The notes beneath the pieces are model-generated. The model did no database searches. It saw only the letters and a program-made list of their open reading frames with translations, and was not told where the DNA came from. From Bacillota bacterium (GTDB taxonomy: Bacteria; Bacillota; Clostridia; Acetivibrionales; DTU013), in the NCBI GenBank assembly GCA_023435745.1, contig JAEZMD010000007.1, positions 124,001-188,000 of the forward strand: a stretch of DNA of 64,000 nucleotides, given 5' to 3'. Made by a program: the position numbers and the translations under genes. This document shows positions 44,636 through 54,100 of the stretch, piece after piece (position 1 is the stretch's first letter; every line of letters starts with the position of its first letter).

Positions 44636-46303
44636 CTATCGGGAGTCGGAAATTTCATTCATCATCTGAATAAAGAGCTGAACCAGAGAGGGATCAAACT
44701 GGCTTCCCGCTTTAAGATGAAGTTCCAGTAAAGCTTCTTCTGCAGTCATGGCGGGTTTATTCTGCTGCCGGTGGGTCATGACGTCAAAGGCGTCCAAAAT
44801 GGATATAATGCGTGACATAAGAGGAATCTCTTCTTCCTTAAGACCCTGCGGATATCCCTGACCATTCCACCATTCATGGTGATATAAAATGATATCAGCG
44901 AGATGGGTAAATTCACCGGAAGCTTGGGCAATTCGATAACCAATTTCTACATGCTTTCTCATGATAAGCCATTCCGCATCATTAAGAAGGGACTTTTTCA
45001 GAATAATATCTTTTGATATGCCAATTTTGCCGATATCATGAAGCGTTACAGCTCGTATAAGAGTATTCAGGTTTTCCGCGGAAAAACCAAGAACCCTTGC
45101 GAACTCTTTTGCGAGTGTTTGGAGTCTTTCGATGTGCCCTTTCATTTCATAATCATTTGCCTGCAACACTTTTCCCAGGGTTTCTGCGATTGCTCCCCTG
45201 ACTTTCCTGCCTTCGATCAGCTTAACCTGATACATTAAGTCTTCCGCTTCCTTTAACACCTTAGACAAGCAGGCTTCTCCATCTGTCTTCGTTGCCACTC
45301 CCATGGATAAACTTAGAAGAAGGTCCGTCTCCTGAAAGCTATTACAAGCTGCACTGATCTTATCCCGAATAGTATTAGCTGTTTCATTGTCCGTATTTGG
45401 GAGAATAATAGCAAACTCATCACCGCCCCATCGTGCGATAATATCATTTTGGCGACAGGATTGCTGAATAATGAGCGCTATTTTTTTAAGTCTTTGATCA
45501 CCCTCATGATGGCCAAAAACATCGTTAACAAATTTCAGCCCGTTCATATCCCCAATTATCAGGGAAATGGGCAGATATTCTTTGTTGTTTTCCATCTCTT
45601 GAAGTCTATTATCAAAATATGTCTTATTATACAATCCGGTTAATCCGTCATGGAGCGTAAGATAGGTTATGTAATCCAGACCTTCCCGAATCGCATCCTT
45701 CTGTTCTTTAAAATAGAGCTGGATCAGTCCAATAGCGTTTAAAAGCAGGATAATTTGAGAAACAACATAGGGAGCCATATGGGGCATTTTCAAAATATAA
45801 GAAAAAATCAAATTATTGCCGACCCAGGCTATATTTAATAAGCCTAATACAAGAATGAGCCTTCCGTATTGTTTGGCCGATCTGATCATAACGATCCCTA
45901 CCAGAGAGAATAACGCAAATACCGTTAAATACGTGTATTGAATCATATATAAAGCCGGCAGGTTTTGCATTGAGAAAACAATAAATACGATTAGCCATAT
46001 CATTCCGATTCCAAAAAACTGAACTGTTTTGACTTTGGTTTTCAGGAATAATAGAGTACCCCATGCTAATAAAAGATTTGCACAGAAATAGGAACATAGG
46101 CTTAGAAAGAAAACCGATTGATTTTGTCTCAGAAAATATGGGAAAAACGCATCAAGTAAATAATTTAATGCAATGATAGACCAGCCGGCAAACCACAACA
46201 CCAGAAAGTGTCTGCGTTCAAACGTAAAGATATAGACAAACAACATCAGCAAGACTGCAATAGACCCAAGCGATGCAATTAATAAAAGCGCGGATGTTTC
46301 CAT
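44636..46303 (-). CDS. Membrane GGDEF/HD-GYP protein (c-di-GMP synthesis and/or breakdown)
   Basis: 555 residues. About seven N-terminal membrane helices (1-200) are followed by a GGDEF domain (about 215-375; GGDEF at 293-297, I-site RQND at 284-287, so product inhibition is likely) and an HD-GYP-type domain (about 385-555) with HDIGKIGI (His-Asp 422-423) and HHEWWNGQGYP (475-485). Both active sites look intact, so it could make and degrade c-di-GMP. AGGAG lies before ATG. Monocistronic. Confidence 0.88.
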   Translation of the reverse strand: METSALLLIASLGSIAVLLMLFVYIFTFERRHFLVLWFAGWSIIALNYLLDAFFPYFLRQNQSVFFLSLCSYFCANLLLAWGTLLFLKTKVKTVQFFGIGMIWLIVFIVFSMQNLPALYMIQYTYLTVFALFSLVGIVMIRSAKQYGRLILVLGLLNIAWVGNNLIFSYILKMPHMAPYVVSQIILLLNAIGLIQLYFKEQKDAIREGLDYITYLTLHDGLTGLYNKTYFDNRLQEMENNKEYLPISLIIGDMNGLKFVNDVFGHHEGDQRLKKIALIIQQSCRQNDIIARWGGDEFAIILPNTDNETANTIRDKISAACNSFQETDLLLSLSMGVATKTDGEACLSKVLKEAEDLMYQVKLIEGRKVRGAIAETLGKVLQANDYEMKGHIERLQTLAKEFARVLGFSAENLNTLIRAVTLHDIGKIGISKDIILKKSLLNDAEWLIMRKHVEIGYRIAQASGEFTHLADIILYHHEWWNGQGYPQGLKEEEIPLMSRIISILDAFDVMTHRQQNKPAMTAEEALLELHLKAGSQFDPSLVQLFIQMMNEISDSR

Positions 46304-46749
46304 AATCTCTCCTGGTAAGTTTAGCTATTGCTTAAATAGAATTTATTAAATAGTCCATCAAATAACCAGGCTATTCCAATATATATACTATATCAGTAAA
46401 ATAGTAAAAATGTAACATAAATATATTTTTTCAAGCTAAATGCGTCATCTTATTATCACCTCAACGTGCGTTGAGGTGGCAATAAAAGCTTATAATTCGA
46501 CGCCTCTAAACGTTAAACACCTCCACGCCTAATTCTGTTGGTACATGACTATATGTTCCGTCCGGATTTAAAACGATACCTGTTGTAATCTTGCTTGGGT
46601 CACATCAATTCCTAACTCAAGAGAAAAGCTGAACAACAAATCTCCATTTGAAATGTTCAGCTTCCTCTATGAGAAAGATGTTCTCGATAACCTTGGACTG
46701 TTTCCTGTCACGCCTGACGAGATTTTATTAAAAACCTCAAACGACTCCT
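46304..46749. other. 446-nt gap with hairpins and a coding remnant
   Basis: Very AT-rich near the GGDEF gene, probably its promoter region. It then holds a 22-nt hairpin at 46457-46478 (CACCTCAACG, TG, CGTTGAGGTG), a short coding remnant (46506-46604) and a hairpin at 46626-46663 (AAGCTGAACA/TGTTCAGCTT) followed on the minus strand by TTTTCTC, a possible terminator of the aldo/keto reductase. Confidence 0.45.
46506..46604 (-). pseudogene. Remnant resembling a surface-protein repeat
   Basis: 32 codons between stops reading KITTGIVLNPDGTYSHVPTE. The pattern resembles the 'NPDG-T-HVPT' repeat common in S-layer-homology-domain proteins of clostridia and bacilli. There is no start or ribosome site. 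It is probably a fossil of a larger gene; this rests on motif recall only. Confidence 0.35.
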
Positions 46750-47892
46750 TTATTGCTTCTTCATTAATTCATGGGCATCCTTCAGGTGAGAGATAATCGG
46801 AAGCTTTTGAGGGCATTTGCTCTCACATACTCCGCACTCTATGCAGTTTGAAGCGTCCCTGCCGGTACTGGAAGCCACAAGTGAGTAAAACGTCCTTCCG
46901 AATTCTGTCCAGGGAGACATTGCCACATCGTTGTACACCTTGAAAATTTCCGGGATATTCACCCGCTGCGGACAGGGCATACAATAACTGCATCCAGTAC
47001 ACCCAACCTTGACCTTGCTGTCATAAATCTCTTTTATCTTATTGATCAGTTCAATATCCTGCTCACTCATGACGCCGGGTTTTGATTCCTGAAAAATCCT
47101 TATATTATCCTTCAACTGCTCCATGCTGCTGACACCGCTGAGTATTACCCTGGCTTCCTTCTGGTCGTAGAGCCACCGGAAAGCCCATTCCACCAGAGAT
47201 CTTTTTTCATGATATTCCTCAATCAGCCGGTATACTTCCTCCGGTGGATTCCCCAGCATGTTGCCGCCCTTCAGCGGCTCCATGATTACTACATTCATGC
47301 CTTTCTCAGTTGCATATCTCAGTCCCCTGACACCGGCCTGATGATTTTGGTCCAGAATATTGAGCTGGATGGTGCAGGTATCCCATGAGTGTGCGTCCAC
47401 CAGTTCTTTAAAAAAATCATATTCTCCATGACATGAAAATCCGAATTGCCGGATTTTCCCATCATTCTTCAGCTGCTCCATGAACCGCAGGCCGTCCGTT
47501 GCTTTGATTTTTTCCCAGAAGCCCCGGTCGACATTGTGAAAAAGATAGACATCGATATAATTCGTCTGCAATCTGTCCAGTTCTTCATCAAAAAGCCCCT
47601 GATAATCATTAAAGCTGTTGACATCCCAGATCGGGCATTTTGTTGAAATCATCACCTTTTCTCTGTACCCGCCGCTCAGTGCCTTTCCCAAAAGCGCCTC
47701 ACTTCCCGGATAGGAATAAGCCGTATCAAAATAGTTCACACCATTGTCTATTGCATATCGGATCATTTTTATAGATTCTTGCTCATCAATGACATCGCTG
47801 CCATTCTCCGCCTTCATCTGCGGCAGCCGCATGCATCCCATCCCGAATCTTGACGCCATTCTTTTCGTGCTTCCAAATACATTGTATTCCAC
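46750..47892 (-). CDS. Aldo/keto reductase with C-terminal ferredoxin domain
   Basis: 380 residues. The aldo/keto barrel (about 1-280) has FGMGCMRLPQ, YFDTAYSYPGSE and FGFSCHGEYD. The C-terminal part has two cysteine clusters for 4Fe-4S centres (CTGCSYCMPCP and CIECGVCESKCP), typical of anaerobic AKRs. The start is GTG 47892 with AAGGGGA 7 nt upstream. It is divergent from a MocR regulator across a 139-nt region with paired operators, so probably under its control. The substrate is unknown. Confidence 0.88.
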   Translation of the reverse strand: MEYNVFGSTKRMASRFGMGCMRLPQMKAENGSDVIDEQESIKMIRYAIDNGVNYFDTAYSYPGSEALLGKALSGGYREKVMISTKCPIWDVNSFNDYQGLFDEELDRLQTNYIDVYLFHNVDRGFWEKIKATDGLRFMEQLKNDGKIRQFGFSCHGEYDFFKELVDAHSWDTCTIQLNILDQNHQAGVRGLRYATEKGMNVVIMEPLKGGNMLGNPPEEVYRLIEEYHEKRSLVEWAFRWLYDQKEARVILSGVSSMEQLKDNIRIFQESKPGVMSEQDIELINKIKEIYDSKVKVGCTGCSYCMPCPQRVNIPEIFKVYNDVAMSPWTEFGRTFYSLVASSTGRDASNCIECGVCESKCPQKLPIISHLKDAHELMKKQ

Positions 47893-47904
47893 TTTACCAT
47901 CCCC

Positions 47905-47940
47905 TTACATTTATTTGCAATATAGATTACATTTATTTGC
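47905..47940. promoter_or_regulatory. Paired direct-repeat operator in the AKR/mocR divergent region
   Basis: TTACATTTATTTGC occurs perfectly at 47905-47918 and 47927-47940, 22 bp apart, so both copies lie on the same helix face. Paired direct repeats are the usual site of MocR/PdxR/GabR regulators. Confidence 0.6.
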
Positions 47941-47955
47941 CATTTAGAGTATAAT
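47927..47955 (+). promoter_or_regulatory. Candidate promoter of the MocR gene
   Basis: TTACAT (inside the second repeat), 17 nt, TATAAT. Overlap with the operator implies autoregulation. Confidence 0.5.
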
Positions 47956-48031
47956 GAAATATATTGGTCTTTCACAGGTCCAATTCTATGTGAATTTCAG
48001 GAACCAATTTGAAAAGAAGGAGGGGGATGGC

Positions 48032-49444
48032 ATGTTCGGAATACAAATTGATAAATCAGATCCTGCTTCTATTGTTCAGCAGCTTACCGCACAGATTCGC
48101 CATCAGATCCTGGAAGGTCAGTTGAAAAACGGTGAAAAGCTCCCTCCCTCGCGTGATCTGTCAAAGGATCTCCATATCGCACGGAATTCGGTCGTACAGG
48201 TTTACGAGCAGCTGTTGTCTGAAGGATATCTGGTGAGCCGGGTGGGGTCGGGCACGTTTGTCGCAGAGCTGCAGAATGTTCAGCTTGATCAGCCGGTGAT
48301 GCCTGCCCGGCAGAATCAACAGGAAAACAGGGCTCAGCTTATAGCAAGGAGGCCGGATATGATTCGGTTTCATGCAGGAAACCCTGATAGTGCAGCTTTT
48401 CCCCGGACAAAATGGGCAACGCTGCTCAAGGAAACCTGTCTGGATGCAGCTGCTAACATGTTTGAGTACGCCCCCGCCGTGGGCATTTGGCAGCTCAGGT
48501 ACTTTCTATCCCGGTATCTGTTTCGCGCCAAAGGGATTCTGTGTACACCTGACCAGATTTTGATTATCCCGGGTGCAGCCCGGGGGATTGATCTGCTGTC
48601 CGAAGTATTTCGCAGAAAAGTCAGCACCGTTGCCGTTGAGGACCCCTCCATTGATTTTGTAAAAACCATTTTTATTCGCCATGGCTTCTCTGTTTACCCC
48701 GTACCTACAGACCAATCGGGGATGGAGACATCAAAGCTTCCATTTGATCCTCCTTCTCTGCTTATCTATACCGTACCGTCCCATCAGTTTCCCATCGGCG
48801 CAGTTTTGCCGGTGAACCGCCGCCTGCATTTGCTGGAGTATGCACATCAACATGATGCGTATATAATTGAGGACGATTACGACAGTGAATTCAGGTACCA
48901 GGGAGGGCCTATCCAATCCCTGCGTCATCTTGATCCGGAACGCGTGATTTATCTTGGTTCCTTCAGCAAGATTTTTTCGCCGGGCTTGAATCTCGGATAT
49001 ATGATCGTTCCTTTACATTTGTTGGACAAAACAACCCTTCTCATGGAGCAGTTGAACATGCGGGCGTCAACGGTTGAACAATTGACATTGGCCCGGTTCA
49101 TAGAGGACAAGCTGTTGGATAGGCATGTGTTTAAGATGAAAAAAATCTACGAAAAAAAGAGGGCACATTTGATCCAGTCCCTGCAGCTTGCATTTGGTGA
49201 TAAAGTTCTTATATACGGTGAAAATGCGGGGCTGCATATTCTGGTATCCTTTACGGATCACGAATTCAGCCCGTCAGACTTTAAAGCTTTTGTGGAAAAC
49301 GGCGTTGAGGCGGACTGGGTAGAGGATTATGCCTGCCTCAAGGGAGTTCACAAAAATCAGTTGGTTCTTGGGTATGGCAATTTAACTATGGAACAGATTA
49401 CCGAAGGCATTCGGCGGATTAGGGAGGCACTGCGCCAGGCATAG
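48032..49444 (+). CDS. MocR-type regulator (GntR HTH fused to PLP aminotransferase fold)
   Basis: 470 residues. The GntR winged helix is at about 1-80 (PASIVQQLTAQIRHQILEGQ, LPPSRDLSKDLHIARNSVVQ). The aminotransferase I fold domain is at about 110-470, with the PLP region EDDYDSEFRY and the Lys in YLGSFSKIFSPGLNLGY. Such proteins sense PLP or an amino compound. ATG 48032 has AAGGAGG 8 nt upstream; the frame is open 26 codons earlier but unsupported. It probably controls itself and the divergent aldo/keto reductase. Confidence 0.9.
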   Translation: MFGIQIDKSDPASIVQQLTAQIRHQILEGQLKNGEKLPPSRDLSKDLHIARNSVVQVYEQLLSEGYLVSRVGSGTFVAELQNVQLDQPVMPARQNQQENRAQLIARRPDMIRFHAGNPDSAAFPRTKWATLLKETCLDAAANMFEYAPAVGIWQLRYFLSRYLFRAKGILCTPDQILIIPGAARGIDLLSEVFRRKVSTVAVEDPSIDFVKTIFIRHGFSVYPVPTDQSGMETSKLPFDPPSLLIYTVPSHQFPIGAVLPVNRRLHLLEYAHQHDAYIIEDDYDSEFRYQGGPIQSLRHLDPERVIYLGSFSKIFSPGLNLGYMIVPLHLLDKTTLLMEQLNMRASTVEQLTLARFIEDKLLDRHVFKMKKIYEKKRAHLIQSLQLAFGDKVLIYGENAGLHILVSFTDHEFSPSDFKAFVENGVEADWVEDYACLKGVHKNQLVLGYGNLTMEQITEGIRRIREALRQA

Positions 49445-49526
49445 CGCCAGATACCTTTTTTGTAACCGCTTATTAACACTTTAACCTTGATTATTGTTAT
49501 AATTAACTTGAGAGGATGGCGATAGT

Positions 49527-50120
49527 ATGAAAAGGTTTATTCTGTTGATAATGATATCAGTTGTATCGATTATGTCCTTTGGATGCACTCAGGAGGCGAA
49601 GCAACCTTTAGTCGGGACAATAATGTCCGGCGGAACGGAGCCTGAATCCAAGGAACAAATGAATCAGACTACTGCCGGTGAAGATAAAGGCGGGGATACT
49701 GAAGCCGATGAAATACTCATAACCCCTGTTGATAAAGTCAATACAGAACATTTAACCTTACTTGATGAATATGTTTTCGACTTTGATAATGATGGAATCG
49801 AAGAGAAGGTTGGAATGTATACTGAAGCAGAAAAGGACTCAAAGGGTGAAATCATGTGGGATGATGGCCAAAAATGGCTGTTTATTGCGCAGGATACCGA
49901 GAAAGATTATATTCTGGCGGACGAATATGTTCAGCTTGGTAGAATTGATTTCTACGTCTATACGATTGAGGATGATTTCCATATCACTACAATAAGTGAC
50001 AGAACCGCAAGCTTAACATTAAAATCCTATCATTACGACAGAGATAATGATCGCTTTACAATGACTATTCCATTTGATACTTCAGGTAATGTTGTTATGC
50101 TGCATTCCTCTGTAGATTAG
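49527..50120 (+). CDS. Uncharacterised lipoprotein with an acidic Asp-rich loop
   Basis: 197 residues. The lipoprotein signal ends SFGC (Cys about 20), followed by a low-complexity Glu/Thr/Gly linker (to about 70) and a beta-rich domain containing VFDFDNDGIEEKVG, an EF-like DxDxDG loop that could bind Ca2+, as in FG-GAP-type repeats. Not recognised further. It is 42 nt upstream of the Gph-type gene on the same strand. Confidence 0.65.
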   Translation: MKRFILLIMISVVSIMSFGCTQEAKQPLVGTIMSGGTEPESKEQMNQTTAGEDKGGDTEADEILITPVDKVNTEHLTLLDEYVFDFDNDGIEEKVGMYTEAEKDSKGEIMWDDGQKWLFIAQDTEKDYILADEYVQLGRIDFYVYTIEDDFHITTISDRTASLTLKSYHYDRDNDRFTMTIPFDTSGNVVMLHSSVD

Positions 50121-50162
50121 GAATTTGAAGCAAACACTATTTTTACACAAGGGGAGACAAAC

Positions 50163-50813
50163 ATGACATTCAAAGCAGTATTATTTGATCTGGACGGTAC
50201 GCTGCTCGATACCATCGAGGATCTCGGCGATTCGATGAACAGCGTGCTTGCAAGAAGCGGTTATCCTGTCCATGACAATGAAGCCTATAAGTATTTTGTC
50301 GGCGACGGAGTCAGAACTCTTGTTCAAAGAGCGCTGCCCGAAAATAAACGCACCGCAGAGGAGATCGACCGATCTCTGACTGCAATGCAGGCGGAGTATG
50401 CCGTGAGATGGGCGGACAAGACTGTCCTTTATCCCGGAATGGCCGGTTTACTGGACGGTTTGGCGAAAAAAGGGCTGAAGTGTGCGGTTCTCTCAAATAA
50501 ACCGGATACCTTCACAAAGCAAATCATTGAAAAATTACTGCCCGACTGGACCTTTTATCCTGTATTCGGAGAGCGGCAGGGCATACCCAAAAAGCCGGAT
50601 CCTGCCGGTGCGCTGGAGATTGCGCAGATTCTGGAGGTCCGGCCTGAAGAGTGCCTTTATATCGGCGACACCGGCACAGATATGAAAACTGCGAATGCCG
50701 CCGGTATGTATGCTGTCGGTGTGCTCTGGGGTTTCCGTAAAAAAGATGAACTGCTGGAAAACGGAGCCAGAGTACTGGCCGCAGAACCAGCTGAGATTTT
50801 AAAATTGTTGTAA
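50163..50813 (+). CDS. HAD-family phosphatase, phosphoglycolate phosphatase-like
   Basis: 216 residues. HAD motif I is FDLDGTLLDT, motif II is VLSNKPD, the motif III Lys lies in KKPDPAG, and motif IV is YIGDTGTDMKTA. An alpha-helical cap covers about 15-80. It most resembles Gph, which dephosphorylates 2-phosphoglycolate, but HAD substrates are hard to assign; a missing histidinol-phosphatase role cannot be excluded. GGGGAG lies before ATG. Confidence 0.86.
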   Translation: MTFKAVLFDLDGTLLDTIEDLGDSMNSVLARSGYPVHDNEAYKYFVGDGVRTLVQRALPENKRTAEEIDRSLTAMQAEYAVRWADKTVLYPGMAGLLDGLAKKGLKCAVLSNKPDTFTKQIIEKLLPDWTFYPVFGERQGIPKKPDPAGALEIAQILEVRPEECLYIGDTGTDMKTANAAGMYAVGVLWGFRKKDELLENGARVLAAEPAEILKLL

Positions 50814-50861
50814 TATAGAGCCGTCAATCCAGTCATGCTGTTCTAATACGGTATGACCGGA

Positions 50862-51053
50862 TCAATCGAGCTGCAGTTCCGATGCAATGCCTTCAAGGTG
50901 CTTTTTTGAACATCCTTTTCCGTTCCAGTGATTGCAGGAACTGCAGGATAAATCCCCCGAATGGTTAATTCGGCTGCCCTGACTATATTTTGAATAACTG
51001 CAGGATCTTGCAATCGTTGAAAGGTTGTCCTCATTAAAATCATAAATGTCCAT
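50862..51053 (-). CDS. Small Cys-containing protein, unknown
   Basis: 63 residues ending in SCSSCNHWNGKGCSKKHLEG, a CxxC...C pattern that could bind a metal. The ATG at 51053 has GGAGG 6 nt upstream. It converges on the Gph gene; an 8-bp inverted repeat (50829-50860) lies between them. Similar short clostridial proteins are hypothetical. Confidence 0.55.
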   Translation of the reverse strand: MDIYDFNEDNLSTIARSCSYSKYSQGSRINHSGDLSCSSCNHWNGKGCSKKHLEGIASELQLD

Positions 51054-51085
51054 TGGATCCCTCCGGTAAACTGTTCAAAGATGAT

Positions 51086-51145
51086 AAATCCGGTATATGC
51101 TGCAGGCTTATTATTCGCATTTCATCTGCTCAATATACCGGATTT
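51086..51145. other. 13-bp inverted repeat downstream of pcrA
   Basis: AAATCCGGTATAT and ATATACCGGATTT surround a 34-nt loop. No long T-run follows on the minus strand (TTATC), so it is a doubtful terminator for pcrA. Confidence 0.45.
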
Positions 51146-51196
51146 TGATTATCCGCCCGGCTGTCTGCAGCATCTAAAACGTTTGAGCACCACGTG

Positions 51197-54100
51197 TCAC
51201 AGCTTCACTAAATTGGCAAATGCGGCCATCAATCTCTTCATTCCTGAATTTTTAAATTCAATCTCCAGCACATAATCACCATTATCAAGTGTAACGGATT
51301 TGATTTTTCCGATGCCGAATTTTTTATGAACCACCTGATCCCCGGCCTTGTAGTCGGTAAGCGGTCCACTTCCGGTTTTATCATTGCCTGCTGTGCTGTC
51401 GCTCGAAAATACATTTATCACCGCAGCGCCAAAAGTCTGTTCACCTGTGCCGTAGATCGATCTACCTGCGCCAAATACCGGTTTGCCTGTGCCAAAGCCG
51501 AAGCCGCCATAGCTTCCCTCTCCGCTGCTGTTTCTACCGGCAAAGCTCTCCGCCTGTCTTTCACGCCTTCCTTTGACCTCAAGAAGCTCACAGGGTATCT
51601 CCTTCATGAATCTGGATCCCCTGTTGTAGGTGGTATTCCCAAAAAGGGTCCTGCTGCAGGTGCTGGTCAGATACAAATTTTCTCTGGCGCGCGTGATACC
51701 GACATAGCAAAGTCTGCGTTCCTCCTCAAGCTTATCTTCGCTTTCCATTGAACGCATTCCGGGGAAAACACCTTCCTCAAAGCCCGGAATAAAGACGACA
51801 GGAAACTCAAGGCCTTTGGCGCTGTGGAGCGTCATAAGCACTACATGATCCCTCTCCCCTTCAAGGTTATCAATATCAGACACCAGCATAACATTGGCCA
51901 GGTAGGCCTCCAATCCTTTCTCCTCACTCTGTGTCTCAAATTCGATAGCGCCGGAAACCAATTCCTGTATATTCTCGATTCTGGTCCTGGCTTCATCGGT
52001 TTCTTCCGCCTTAAGCTCGGTGAGTATTCCGGATTTGTTGATTACCGCATCGATCAGTTCCTGTACGCTGAGGCTTTCGGATTGAGCCTTGAAACTATTG
52101 ATCATGTCAACAAACTCAGCCAGCTTTGATGCAGACCTTTTTAACTCGGGAACCTCATGGGCGGACGAAATGACGGAATAAATGCTGCAGCTTCTCTGCA
52201 ATGCAATCCCCTCGGCCGTCTCGAGTGTAGTGTTACCAATTCCGCGCCTGGGAACATTAATAATCCTCTTTAACGCAACATCATCGGCGGGGTTTTGAAT
52301 CAGCCGCAGATAAGCGATAATGTCCTTGATCTCCTTCCTGTCGTAAAATCGGAGACCGCCGAAAATACGGTAGGGTATACCGGATTTCATGAAGGCTTCC
52401 TCGAGCACACGGGACTGGGCATTGATCCTGTACAGCAACGCAAAGTCCATGTATCTCCTGGCTCCGCTCCTGATGCTTTTTTCAATCTCGCCCACGATAA
52501 AAGCAGCTTCCTCACGCTCATTGTCCGCTTCAAAGTACAAGATCCCCTCACCCTGATCATTTTCCGTCCAGAGTGTCTTGCTCTTTCTTCCCAGATTGTT
52601 TTTGATTACATGATTTGCCGCGTCCAGTATGGTTTTGGTGGACCGGTAGTTCTGCTCCAGCTTGATTACCTTTGTGTCTTTGAATTCTTTTTCAAAATCC
52701 AGAATATTACGGATGTCAGCCCCCCTCCATCCATAAATGGAATTATGTATAACTATATCATTGCAAATATACTGCCTGAGATGAGGTACAGAAATATCAA
52801 ATACTTCTCCAGCATAATCTTCGAATTCAACTGATTCAATAATATCCTCTTTTATCATGTCATGTTCAAAAACAGCTATGCTCATAGATGGTTTCATGTG
52901 GGAAATTGGCATATATGAAAAACTTTGATCTTCAGTAAGCTTTGCCTTTTTGATAATCTCAAGACTTTCACTTATCTGAGATATTTTTATTGCATAGATA
53001 TCAGCTTCATCATATTCCGTCCTTTCTGTTTCTATCCTCCATGTATTCCGGTTTCCGTTTCTTACTGGGAAAGAAGCAGTATCAGCGCTTTGCTTTAGTT
53101 CATCACCCGATGTATTTAAGCATATTCTATGGCTATGCCAGCCTGACTCTATACCAGTTTTTCTTCCGCCAAATGAAGTAACATTAATAATCCGTCTATA
53201 TGTTTGTCCACGAATAACAGCATTGCAAACATGGTGGGGGTATTCAATAAACATACATAGATCATTTAAAAGTCTTTCAACAGCCGCTTCTGTATCTATT
53301 TGATTGAAAATAGCATCAATTGATGGTTGTGTTAAGGTAATTCCTCTAGAGCCACAATGAAAAACCGTAGTCGGTATCCCGTACTTAAATGCATAAAATT
53401 GTTCATAAAAAGCTGCCTGTTCTTTATCTTGTGTTATATGCAAAATCCACATTTTATCACTATGCTCCTGGTTCAATCTGACAAACAGCCCATTAACAAC
53501 TTCGCCCTTTCTGCTGCGTACACCTTGTGTTTGACCTATACGATATCCAACACCTTTTTTATACATAAGATAGACATAATAAATGCCTTGTTGTGCGTTT
53601 ATTTTAGCAAATCCAATATGATTTGGAGTCCCTTTGATTACTTTTCCTGATTTTGTACTAACTTTTACTATTATTCCTTTATAGTTTTTACTAATTACTT
53701 TCTCGACCTGGCCAATCATCGTTTCACCACGACCTGCGGCACATATAACCTTTTGTCCATCTTGTATATCTTCTATGTAACGCAGCCCTGTTGGAGTTTG
53801 AATTTGCGAACCTTTAACGACGCACTGGTCATCATCGCCCACCACACAGAGGTTCTTATAATGGTTTGCCAGCAGGCTGATCAGGGTATACTGCGCCTTG
53901 TTGGTATCCTGATACTCATCGACCATGATGTACTTAAATTTCCTTTGATAATATTCCATCACAGGCGGGTGATCCAGAAAGAGCTTGATGGTCATCATGA
54001 TGATGTCGTCAAAATCAAGAGCATTATTGTTCCTGAGCTTTTTCTGATATAGCTCATAAATTCGTGCTATTTTAGCGAGTCTAAAATCCGATCCGGCCTC

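Noticed and set aside
46650..46810. Plus-strand frame overlapping the aldo/keto reductase 3' end
   Set aside because: It is antisense to a well-supported gene, with no start and no similarity.
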